Source: Bacillus methanolicus
Lineage (GTDB): Bacteria > Bacillota > Bacilli > Bacillales > Cytobacillaceae
Length of the DNA stretch: 64,000 nucleotides
Assembly: GCF_028888695.1 (NCBI RefSeq)
Contig: NZ_PNFF01000002.1
Coordinates: 434,001-498,000, forward strand
Reading direction: 5' to 3'
The notes under the pieces were generated by a model that was not told where the DNA came from, made no database searches, and was given only the letters and a program-made list of their open reading frames with translations. Positions 34,608 through 42,460 of this stretch are shown piece after piece. Position 1 is the first letter of the stretch. Each line of letters begins with the position of its first letter. The translations under genes were made by a program, and so were the position numbers.

Positions 34608-35405
34608 CTACACATTCAAATCTCTTTTCTTAAAACATACATACGTTATTATCGAAAGCCCGACAATCATGACCACTGATAATATGACAAAGACCGCATC
34701 AAAACCTCCGCCGTACATCAAATTTTTCGCATCATAATATTTAAATGGTGTTAAATATTTCAAGTATTCAATGTTCTCATTCAAGTCAATAGCAATGGAT
34801 AAAATAAACGTGATCAAAAGGATTCCGGTCGACAATGAGGCAGCGGTTTTTGGATTTTTTTTGACGGCTGCGATCGCTGAACCAATCACCATAAACAGAA
34901 GCTGTAAAATAAACATCCCAACCATTAAAATGGAAATATCATCACTTACCTCTTCGCCTTTGCTGTACTTTTGTACGATTAGGATAGAAGAAACAAAAGT
35001 AACCAGATTGAAAATCAATATATTTACAAAAGCTGCCAACAATTTCGATGTGAGAATTTTATTTCTGGAAGCCGGTTTTACAAATAGGAATTCGGTTGTT
35101 TTATCTCGTTCTTCTTTCGCAATCATATTTGCTCCGAGCATGGCAGCATGGATCGTTGCCATAACCAATAAGTATAAAAAGAGAACTCCATAATAACCGC
35201 CGGCCTTTGATAAATCAAAAGTTCCCGTCCCCATAATCGCCTGGAACGATTTCGGCATATCAGCCATAAGGTCATTCATGGATTGACCGGAAGAATACAG
35301 ACTGTCATATTTATTCATTCCGGAAGCAACCATGAAGATGACACCAATACACCAAATGATTAGAGATTTTCGATTGGCTTTCATTTCTCTCAAAAATATA
35401 TTCAT
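34608..35405 (-). CDS. ABC-2-type permease
   Basis: 265 residues with about six membrane helices. MNIFLREMKANRKSLIIW is the normal N-terminus of this Bacillus permease family, and ANMIAKEERDKTTEFLFVKPASRNKIL is the conserved helical loop. It usually works with a second permease and an ATPase for export of peptides or drugs. The second permease lies upstream in truncated form, and no ATPase gene is present. Confidence 0.85.
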   Translation of the reverse strand: MNIFLREMKANRKSLIIWCIGVIFMVASGMNKYDSLYSSGQSMNDLMADMPKSFQAIMGTGTFDLSKAGGYYGVLFLYLLVMATIHAAMLGANMIAKEERDKTTEFLFVKPASRNKILTSKLLAAFVNILIFNLVTFVSSILIVQKYSKGEEVSDDISILMVGMFILQLLFMVIGSAIAAVKKNPKTAASLSTGILLITFILSIAIDLNENIEYLKYLTPFKYYDAKNLMYGGGFDAVFVILSVVMIVGLSIITYVCFKKRDLNV

Positions 35406-35422
35406 TATTTTTCCCTCCTTCC

Positions 35423-36127
35423 TTAAACGGCATGGATATCCTTTTTGGCATAAATGAAATAGCTCGCAACAATCGAAGCAACAATAATCCCTATTCCGAC
35501 AATTAAAAATGAAGTCTCATAGCCCGAATTTTTGATGATATAGTCAGTGTCAAAATACTTAAAGGGAGAAAGATATCGCAACGCTTCATCTTCAGCGGTA
35601 GAACTAAGCATACCAATAATGAATAAAGCAAAGACAGTACTAAGAGACACGGTTAAGATGGATTTAATTTTACGAACAATCACTGACATGATCATTCCCA
35701 ATGCAAGAAAAATAAGCTGAACGAAAAACAATGTAATCGAAATCAGAAAGAATATTTTGCTGCTATAATCTTCTGTTTTCACTTGAGAAGCCATCATGTT
35801 TGCAGCCGCTAAATAAACGACATTCGTCATAACTAATGAAGTCAATGCTGCCAATAGCTTGGATGACAATATTTGTGTACGGGATACAGGCTTCGTTAAA
35901 AGAAAGTCTGCTGTTTTTTCGCGGACTTCCTTAGAGAAAATGGAAACACCTAAATTCATTGCCTGAATGGCTCCGCAAAGTGTGATATATAAAAACGCAT
36001 ACGAATAGAATCCTAGAATGGAAGCAATGCTGTCCACATTCAACCCAATTGCTTTCCTTACCGCCTCCGGATACCCTTCCAGCAGTTTTTTGAATTCCTC
36101 CGCATCCTTTGCGAAAGAAGGAAACAA
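35423..36127 (-). pseudogene. ABC-2-type permease lacking its 5' end
   Basis: About 234 residues. It is homologous to the neighbouring permease (GVSIFSKEVREKTADFLLTKPVSRTQILSSKLLAA) but starts at a TTG inside what should be the extracellular loop (LFPSFAKDAEEFKKLLEGYP). The first ~40 residues with the MNIF...KANRKS helix are missing. The frame stays open for a stretch upstream but has no ribosome site, and a miniature repeat element begins ~90 bases away. The partner ATPase gene is also gone. It marks the left edge of the defence island. Confidence 0.65.
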
Positions 36128-36214
36128 GGAATAGATGGGAATTGTGATGAAGGTGAAATAAATATAATTTGGAAATGGTTTCCTTTGGAAAAAGTACTAT
36201 GGTGTAAATTAAAA

Positions 36215-36298
36215 GGGTCAGACCTCTCCAATACAATATATAGATAGCCACTAATAAAAGCATTCTATATATTGTCTTTTTCGGAGGGAGTCAGACCC
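36215..36298. repeat. Miniature inverted-repeat-ended element, copy 2
   Basis: 84 bp from GGGTCAGACCTCTCC to GGAGGGAGTCAGACCC, with internal CACTAATAAAAGCATTCTAT. The ends are imperfect inverted repeats. It sits between the truncated permease and the AlwI-like enzyme. Confidence 0.75.
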
Positions 36299-36322
36299 TT
36301 ATGAATCAGCCATTTTTTTAGA

Positions 36323-38206
36323 TCATTTATCTCTTGCCAACAACGAAGAACCCCATTCTTCAATTATTGTATCAACATTCTCTAACCAGGCGGTTGAATC
36401 ATTTCCGGCAACCTCACTATGGGTAAATATGTCTGACAACAGTTTTTTGAAATCTAAATGGTTTATTCTTCTTCCTTTTTCATTTAGTTCCTTTACTTTT
36501 TTAAGTACTTTAACATACTGTTCAATTGTTAATGGAACAATCTTTTGAATTTTACCTTCATAACCCAATTTTACACTCATCCAAAAAGTATTTAGCGTAT
36601 CACGATGAATGTTTGGAGCAATAAATAAACAGTAGTTGTCAGCAGATCGATTTTCTTCCCTTTCCTCAAAGTCTCTTAAATGCCGCATAACGGGCTGGCC
36701 TTCATTAAACCACTGATCCCGCCCTCTTAATAGTGTTACTTCACAAATCATATTAAAAGATGAATAGAAACATTCGATATCCGGGTTATTCCCTGGGGCA
36801 GTAAATAATGGTAAGTTATCATCACCCACTGAATAATTAGGTGAAATTTCTTTGGCATCATCTAAAGCCATTAATGATAATGTTACATAATACTCTAAAT
36901 TCAATGGATCCTGGCCACTAACACTCTTTCTGCGATTTGCCAATTCTGATAACTTCTTAATATAGATATCGATGTTTTCTAAACTTCTTTCTCTTAAAAT
37001 AGACAAATCATTGTTAAGCGTCTTTATTACTTCTCTAAGATAAGAGATTTCCACATTATAATCATTTATTGATTCAAGATTTTTCTTAACTAAAGAGAAC
37101 TGGTGCAACGCCTGGCCACTGTATTGATTATTGATTTCAATTTGCAGGGAGTTTGCTTTCTCCAAAAGGTTTTCATAAACAGACTTCAAATCATCTAAAT
37201 TTTCCCAAGGAAGCGCCGGTTTATTTATATCAGACATATAATTTAGATACTCATCTGCATCTTCGAACTCAATAGCACTTCCGTCGTAATTTTCAAGCAG
37301 CCTATCTATTTCAACTTTTCTTGTAGGGGCTAAATCCACATATCTTCCGTTTCCTCTATAAAAAAATAACTTGGTTTGTCTAAAATATCTTATTGCAGAG
37401 TCGCCATAATCATATAGATTGTTTACTTTTGTTTCAATTTTCTTTTTATCTGCAGGGTTTAATTTAAATACTTCAATTGCCGTTTCAATAAATCTTCGAT
37501 CAACATAACGTTGTGCTTCATTTTTGTTCAACGCTTTTTTTTCTTTCCGAAATTCAATAATTTTTTCTACTCGATCTTCAATATCTCTGTAATCAATCAA
37601 AGTTGTCAAAAATAAAGAAAATTCTTCTTTAGATACACCTACAGGCTTATTCCCCAGTTCTTCCCACTTTCTATTCACTTTGCTGATCACATGCATTGCG
37701 GCTATAAAAGGGATAATATTAAAGTCTTTATAACCTCGTTCGGTTGGATTAGGCAATTGCCATTTTAAGAAATATCTAAAGAATACATTAACTAAGTCAA
37801 TTTCACCGTCTATTAATTTTCTTCCCAGCTCAGTTATTTTCACAGCACCCATAGACTCTTTTGCAATTGCGAGACCCATTTTAGTCATATTACTTACAGC
37901 TGTTCTTCCTCTAAATGCATATGCTTTATTTTGGTCATTATTAAAACTCTTATTTTCGTAATTTACCTGACTAAGGATTTCTTCCAGTTCTTTATCTGTA
38001 AATTCCTCAGGTTCTTCAAATTTATTATTGTAATAATCTGATAAACCAGTAGGTTTATATACCTTAGTTTTTATTAATTCTTTAAAGTACTTTCCTTGAA
38101 CATTCTCATCAAAAATCTGCCCTTCAAATCTTGCAAGAACTTTTAAGAATGCAACAATGCGCTCAGGATTTCTTAATGTTGTACTTATACTCCATGTGCC
38201 TGGCAT
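36323..38206 (-). CDS. AlwI-family type IIS restriction endonuclease
   Basis: 627 residues opening MPGTWSISTTLRNPERIVAFL, characteristic of the AlwI/BstNBI/PleI family that cuts a few bases outside a short asymmetric site. The N-terminal half holds recognition-type helical domains. The C-terminal nuclease core has PDIEC and CEVTLLRGRD, followed by EGQPVMRHL, in the place of PD-(D/E)XK residues. GGGAGGATCGAGC is its ribosome region and itself contains GGATC, the site of AlwI. Two adenine methylases lie in the same cassette. Which asymmetric site it reads (GGATC, GAGTC or other) cannot be settled by eye. Confidence 0.82.
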   Translation of the reverse strand: MPGTWSISTTLRNPERIVAFLKVLARFEGQIFDENVQGKYFKELIKTKVYKPTGLSDYYNNKFEEPEEFTDKELEEILSQVNYENKSFNNDQNKAYAFRGRTAVSNMTKMGLAIAKESMGAVKITELGRKLIDGEIDLVNVFFRYFLKWQLPNPTERGYKDFNIIPFIAAMHVISKVNRKWEELGNKPVGVSKEEFSLFLTTLIDYRDIEDRVEKIIEFRKEKKALNKNEAQRYVDRRFIETAIEVFKLNPADKKKIETKVNNLYDYGDSAIRYFRQTKLFFYRGNGRYVDLAPTRKVEIDRLLENYDGSAIEFEDADEYLNYMSDINKPALPWENLDDLKSVYENLLEKANSLQIEINNQYSGQALHQFSLVKKNLESINDYNVEISYLREVIKTLNNDLSILRERSLENIDIYIKKLSELANRRKSVSGQDPLNLEYYVTLSLMALDDAKEISPNYSVGDDNLPLFTAPGNNPDIECFYSSFNMICEVTLLRGRDQWFNEGQPVMRHLRDFEEREENRSADNYCLFIAPNIHRDTLNTFWMSVKLGYEGKIQKIVPLTIEQYVKVLKKVKELNEKGRRINHLDFKKLLSDIFTHSEVAGNDSTAWLENVDTIIEEWGSSLLARDK

Positions 38207-38221
38207 TGCTCGATCCTCCCA

Positions 38222-39187
38222 TCAAACTATAAACTCAGAGCCATATCGCTTTTTATTATCATTAAAATTCTTGAAGAACTCTCTATCATAGTGAACACAC
38301 TTGAAGTCTGAAAGATAGTCCTTGCTTTGATTGGAATAGTGGTTCATATCATGTAGCCATCCTAAAAATTCATTTCTACTCATACAATATTTATTTTCAG
38401 CCAAGATGCCATTATTAACATCTAAATCAAGAATTTCAATAACAGAAATTTTTTCATAGATATCATCACTATAATTCACCAGCAGCAAACGTCCGTTTAA
38501 AAAGGACCTTAAATTCCATAAAGAAATATATTTCTGCTTGTTATCATTAGGCTTGCCTGACCAACAATATCTCATTGGATGTGCTTGTATATTGTTAATA
38601 TATGGATTTTCTCTTTTCAAAAATTCATAGATAATAAATTCACTCGTAGATGATATGTACTGAAACAAATCGAGATCAAAACCTTTTGTCGTATCTCCAT
38701 TTAAAAGTTGCTTTGTTAAATCCAGACCATTATCATCTTGGAAGTCACTGATGTTATAAAGAGAGCTTAATAAACTATTTACATATTGGTCAAAATTGTT
38801 TTTTCTGGCAGCACCTAACCCTTTTGATTGACTATCTCCGTCTATATTATTTAAATTTCTAAACCATATTTGGAGTTGCTCAAATGTAAAAACATGACCG
38901 ATATTCTTATTCAAAAATGGATTCAACTCAATTTTAATATATAAATTCCGTTCGGGCTGATAAAAAATAAAGACCTTAACAACATTTATTTTTAATTTTA
39001 GGAGAAAATCTACTTTACTTTGTTCTATTTTGTCTATCATACCAAAAAGAGTGCTCCAAAACTCTTTCTGGGGAAGCAGTGCTTTCCCGCGAACAAGGTT
39101 AAAAATGTTTCCAACTTCCATGAATTCAAAGATATAATATTGATTTAATTTACTTGAATACTGTATCCTGTCAATACTGAACAGCAT
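38222..39187 (-). CDS. Unknown protein encoded beside the AlwI-like nuclease
   Basis: 321 residues, no recognised family. It has an N-terminal beta-rich stretch (MLFSIDRIQYSSKLNQYYIFEF), a hydrophobic/aromatic middle and a charged end (YDREFFKNFNDNKKRYGSEFIV). It is 15 bases upstream of the nuclease gene and probably co-transcribed with it. It could be a second nuclease subunit (relatives of AlwI such as BspD6I work as heterodimers), a specificity helper or an unrelated defence protein. Base composition is strongly AT-rich, as in the rest of the island. Confidence 0.6.
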   Translation of the reverse strand: MLFSIDRIQYSSKLNQYYIFEFMEVGNIFNLVRGKALLPQKEFWSTLFGMIDKIEQSKVDFLLKLKINVVKVFIFYQPERNLYIKIELNPFLNKNIGHVFTFEQLQIWFRNLNNIDGDSQSKGLGAARKNNFDQYVNSLLSSLYNISDFQDDNGLDLTKQLLNGDTTKGFDLDLFQYISSTSEFIIYEFLKRENPYINNIQAHPMRYCWSGKPNDNKQKYISLWNLRSFLNGRLLLVNYSDDIYEKISVIEILDLDVNNGILAENKYCMSRNEFLGWLHDMNHYSNQSKDYLSDFKCVHYDREFFKNFNDNKKRYGSEFIV

Positions 39188-39303
39188 AGAACCAACTGCC
39201 TTATTACAATCTGGGTATTAATTACCATTCTAAATCAAAATTCATTTTCATTAAATACTTTCCTGTCATTTCCTGAAAAATATAGGGCTGCCTCAAAAGC
39301 AAA

Positions 39304-39375
39304 GGGTCAGTACCCTCCAGACAACTACTGATAAAACCATTCAATAGATTGTCATTGGTGGAGGGAGTCAGACCC
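39304..39375. repeat. Miniature inverted-repeat-ended element, copy 3
   Basis: 72 bp from GGGTCAGTACCCTCC to GGAGGGAGTCAGACCC, same ends as copy 2 and preceded by AAAAGCAAA as in copy 1. With copy 2 it brackets the nuclease and its neighbour in the same orientation. Confidence 0.75.
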
Positions 39376-39395
39376 ATAAAAAAATAAGCTTATTT

Positions 39396-40319
39396 TTAGT
39401 AATTTGTAATTAGAACTTCAGTGGTTTTAGAACCTTTTTGTTTAATTTGGTAGTTTGAGTTATTGTAATTATAATCCAATACATTCACATTATATTTTTT
39501 TGCCCACTTTTTTAATATTGTGTTTTCTGATCCTTTATGTTCCAAAACATTTGATAAAGCAAAATGAACTCCATTAGCATTTAATTGATCAAGAAATTCC
39601 AATAAATCATTTTCCTCTTTTTCGGTCCAACCATTTTGCTCATTATATGTGGCAGTTGAAATTAAATAGGGGGGATCTGCATAAAGAAAGTCCCCCTTTG
39701 TTAGATTCAATTCCATTTCCCTAAAATCAACACAAAAAAATTTTATATTTTTGACTTTAATTGCTTCCATAAAATGAGTTAAGTTCAATTGAACTTTTTC
39801 ATTGAAATCCCTTTTTCCTACAGGAATATTGAAATGCCCTTTTTTATTAAAACGAATTTGATTATTAAACCCAAAGACAGTCAACACATAGAATACTAAA
39901 TCATAATAAGTACTATCTTGTGCTCGATTATTATAATCATCTCTTAACTTTTTATATCTCTCTTTATTATAACTGGAGAGTCCGCTGCTAGAGTCGCAGC
40001 CATATTTAGCATATCCGTATTTATGAGTATTTGTTAAGTCATAATTTTCAATAATACTCTCAATTGTATTAAAAACTTCATTGCTGCTAGTTTTTTTAAG
40101 TGTATTAAAAAGCCTGATTACTTCTCTCTGTTTGTCAATACAATAGATAGACCCTTTTGCATTCACATTTATCGCAACATTTGCCCCGCCACAAAACAAA
40201 TCTACAAAGTTATTTATATTTTGGGGAAACAAAGGAACAATTTGTTTAAGCAGTTTATGTTTCCCACCCGTATAATTCAAACATGATTTTATATATTTCG
40301 TATCAGTTTGCAACAACAA
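39396..40319 (-). CDS. D12-class adenine-N6 DNA methyltransferase (Dam-like)
   Basis: 307 residues. The SAM-binding motif FVDLFCGGANVAINV (~40) and catalytic ADPPYL (~215) are those of Dam/DpnM-type enzymes. It starts at TTG 40319 with AGGTGATAA just ahead, three bases after the previous stop, so it is coupled to the upstream methylase. It should protect one strand of the AlwI-like enzyme's asymmetric site. Confidence 0.88.
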   Translation of the reverse strand: MLLQTDTKYIKSCLNYTGGKHKLLKQIVPLFPQNINNFVDLFCGGANVAINVNAKGSIYCIDKQREVIRLFNTLKKTSSNEVFNTIESIIENYDLTNTHKYGYAKYGCDSSSGLSSYNKERYKKLRDDYNNRAQDSTYYDLVFYVLTVFGFNNQIRFNKKGHFNIPVGKRDFNEKVQLNLTHFMEAIKVKNIKFFCVDFREMELNLTKGDFLYADPPYLISTATYNEQNGWTEKEENDLLEFLDQLNANGVHFALSNVLEHKGSENTILKKWAKKYNVNVLDYNYNNSNYQIKQKGSKTTEVLITNY

Positions 40320-40322
40320 TTA

Positions 40323-41543
40323 TCACCTGTCTATTTCACATAGATATAAGATTTCCTTATGGTCCTCAATATTGGTTTTTCCAGTTGTAAATACTTGAAA
40401 GTCTGTTTCAAAAATTTTTACATTTCCTCTAGATTGTAGAATCTCAACAATTTCTTCTGCAGAAATTTTAGCATTGGAACGCCCTACACCTTTATCAGCC
40501 ATATTATTATAAGAAACCAAGATGTATTTACCATTAATATTTGAGATTAAGTCGGCAAATGCCTCAGGAGCCTTCATTGTACAATAATCACTTTTAATAT
40601 GAGTGCGATTTACCATTTTCTTGGCAACTCCGGTAACTTCCGGCTTATTCCACTCTGCGATATTTTCTAAAAGATGATAAGCATCACCGTATTGACGCGA
40701 ATTATAAGGGGGGTCTATATAGAATAAATCTGCCTTAATTTCTCTCACTAATGCATTTGCGTCTTTTTTAAATATTTTGTTTCCTTCATTGTAATGGTCT
40801 TTAAGATCCGGTACTAAAAGTTTGATTTCTTTCAAAGAATCTAGTTTTCTTCTATAGGCATCGTAGTGGCCTACAGTATTGGCCACCTTATCCATAGCAT
40901 AGAGCAGCGATGTAATGAGGATTGCCTTTTCACGAAAGGTAATGTGCTCCGATAATCTTTCGATTTCTTCTCTTATATACCCTATTTTTCTCGCATTATA
41001 TTGTGTAAAATAAGTTCCGCCAAAATGTTCAGACACATAATTGTCTTCTTTTGGTTCAGCGTTATTAAACTGCGTTATCAAATCCTCTATTTTTGTGTAG
41101 CCAATTGCTTCATCACTGAACCAAGTCCAATACGATAAGTAATTTGAATATAATATATCGTTAACGATAATTTTTTTACCTTCAATATTAAACCGATCAG
41201 CAACCACACCTGTCCCGCCAAAAATGTCTGCTACAGTGTGAACATCTTTACAATTTTCATTAACAACCTTCCAAATAAATTCTAATAATTTATATTTGCT
41301 TCCTAAGTATCTACGGTTTTTAATGTTCAGTTTTGTATCATTTTCAATTGGAAGAGACAATTGTTCTTCTTTTTTCCTGATTGTATTTTTTATTTCCTTT
41401 ACGTGTTGTTCTGTCCACATTCTCCAGCCTCTCCAATCTTTCTCCGGTTCAGAAATATTTCCTTCTTTTACCCAATTGTAAAGGGTTTGTCTTGATAAAT
41501 TAAATTGTTTTAGTAATTGTTTCGTACGTATCTGTGGGCGCAT
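40323..41543 (-). CDS. Adenine-N6 DNA methyltransferase with N-terminal helix-turn-helix
   Basis: 406 residues. Residues ~1-55 form a MerR/excisionase-like helix-turn-helix (TKQLLKQFNLSRQTLYNWVK). The methylase follows with VADIFGGTGVVADRF (~108) and YIDPPYNSRQYGDAYHLLENI (~275). Two adenine methylases are needed when both strands of an asymmetric site carry a target adenine. The DNA-binding head could also make it an autoregulator that turns on the cassette slowly. Confidence 0.85.
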   Translation of the reverse strand: MRPQIRTKQLLKQFNLSRQTLYNWVKEGNISEPEKDWRGWRMWTEQHVKEIKNTIRKKEEQLSLPIENDTKLNIKNRRYLGSKYKLLEFIWKVVNENCKDVHTVADIFGGTGVVADRFNIEGKKIIVNDILYSNYLSYWTWFSDEAIGYTKIEDLITQFNNAEPKEDNYVSEHFGGTYFTQYNARKIGYIREEIERLSEHITFREKAILITSLLYAMDKVANTVGHYDAYRRKLDSLKEIKLLVPDLKDHYNEGNKIFKKDANALVREIKADLFYIDPPYNSRQYGDAYHLLENIAEWNKPEVTGVAKKMVNRTHIKSDYCTMKAPEAFADLISNINGKYILVSYNNMADKGVGRSNAKISAEEIVEILQSRGNVKIFETDFQVFTTGKTNIEDHKEILYLCEIDR

Positions 41544-41673
41544 GTTTCCACCTCAATTACGCATCACCGCATCTATTCACTTTTACTATTTCGATTATAT
41601 CATCAACTGGATGGCAATAAAACGTCTTTTCTGGCGAATTATGAAGAATACTGTCAGAATCATTCCCGCAAAT

Positions 41674-41708
41674 AAAAGAAGGCGGATTTTTTAAGTCCGC
41701 CTTCTTTT
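41674..41708. terminator. Strong bidirectional terminator
   Basis: AAAAGAAGGCGGA and TCCGCCTTCTTTT, 13-bp perfect arms with a 9-base loop; it follows the osmC paralogue on the minus strand. Confidence 0.9.
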
Positions 41709-41729
41709 AGCACCACCGTTTGAATTCTT

Positions 41730-42182
41730 TTATAATTTATACCATTTCGATTCGATCTTGACGCCTGCGTCTTTTATTAAATTATAAACAGGACATCTTC
41801 TTTCTACTTCTTCTTTTAGTTCCTCTATCCGAGAATCAGATTCGTCCGTTCTAAAGATTACCTCAAAATTCACATTTTGAAAATGGGGAGAAACTCCTTC
41901 CACACCCATTAATCCTTGTAAATCTAATGTTCCATCATTTTTAAACTCTACGCCTTGATAAGAAAAATTCTTTTCTTTAGCTATAAACGCAATCATAACA
42001 GAAGTACAGCTGGACAATGCACCTAATACATATTCAACAGGATTTGGTCCTTCATCTGTTCCGCCTAAACTTCTCGGTTCATCAACTATTATTGGAGAAA
42101 AATCTCTAATCGAAATAGAAGTCTTTAAGCCGCCTTCCCACTTTCCACTTGTATTTACCTTGATCAATTTCTTAGTTGTCAT
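41730..42182 (-). CDS. OsmC-family peroxiredoxin, second paralogue
   Basis: ~150 residues with SLGGTDEGPNPVEYVLGALSSCTSV and ERRCPVYNLIKDAGV, the OsmC cysteine pair. It shares the same blocks as the gene at 19.5 kb but is a clearly separate paralogue. ATG 42182 has GAGGTGG at five bases and is chosen over the frame start at 42203. It is an ordinary metabolic gene lying between two restriction cassettes. Confidence 0.85.
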   Translation of the reverse strand: MTTKKLIKVNTSGKWEGGLKTSISIRDFSPIIVDEPRSLGGTDEGPNPVEYVLGALSSCTSVMIAFIAKEKNFSYQGVEFKNDGTLDLQGLMGVEGVSPHFQNVNFEVIFRTDESDSRIEELKEEVERRCPVYNLIKDAGVKIESKWYKL

Positions 42183-42335
42183 CTTATCCACCTCTAATTC
42201 CAAGTAAGTTAATAAGCTTTATTATAAAATAAAAATGCGGAAATGTAAATCTATTTATTATTTTCTGATATTTTAAAATAATGGTAGATAAAACAGAATA
42301 TTGTAAAAAATATGATAGATTTTTTAGTCCCCCTG

Positions 42336-42359
42336 CTTATCATACGGTTCATCGTAACG
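42336..42359. repeat. ACGG-hairpin repeat, copy 1
   Basis: Contains CATACGGTTCATCGTAACG after a C-rich TCCCCCTG. Related to copies at 48147 and 51881. Confidence 0.55.
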
Positions 42360-42410
42360 ACTTCAACGCTGAACCTTTTGTATTTCATTCCATTCATTGA
42401 ACGATAAAAA

Positions 42411-42436
42411 TCCGGCGCCATTTAAATGGCGCCGGA
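42411..42436. terminator. Perfect palindromic terminator of the methylase cluster
   Basis: 13-bp arms TCCGGCGCCATTT and its complement make one continuous palindrome, followed on the minus strand by TTTTTATC. Confidence 0.85.
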
Positions 42437-42460
42437 CACTTTCGCTATATTTCCATTTTT

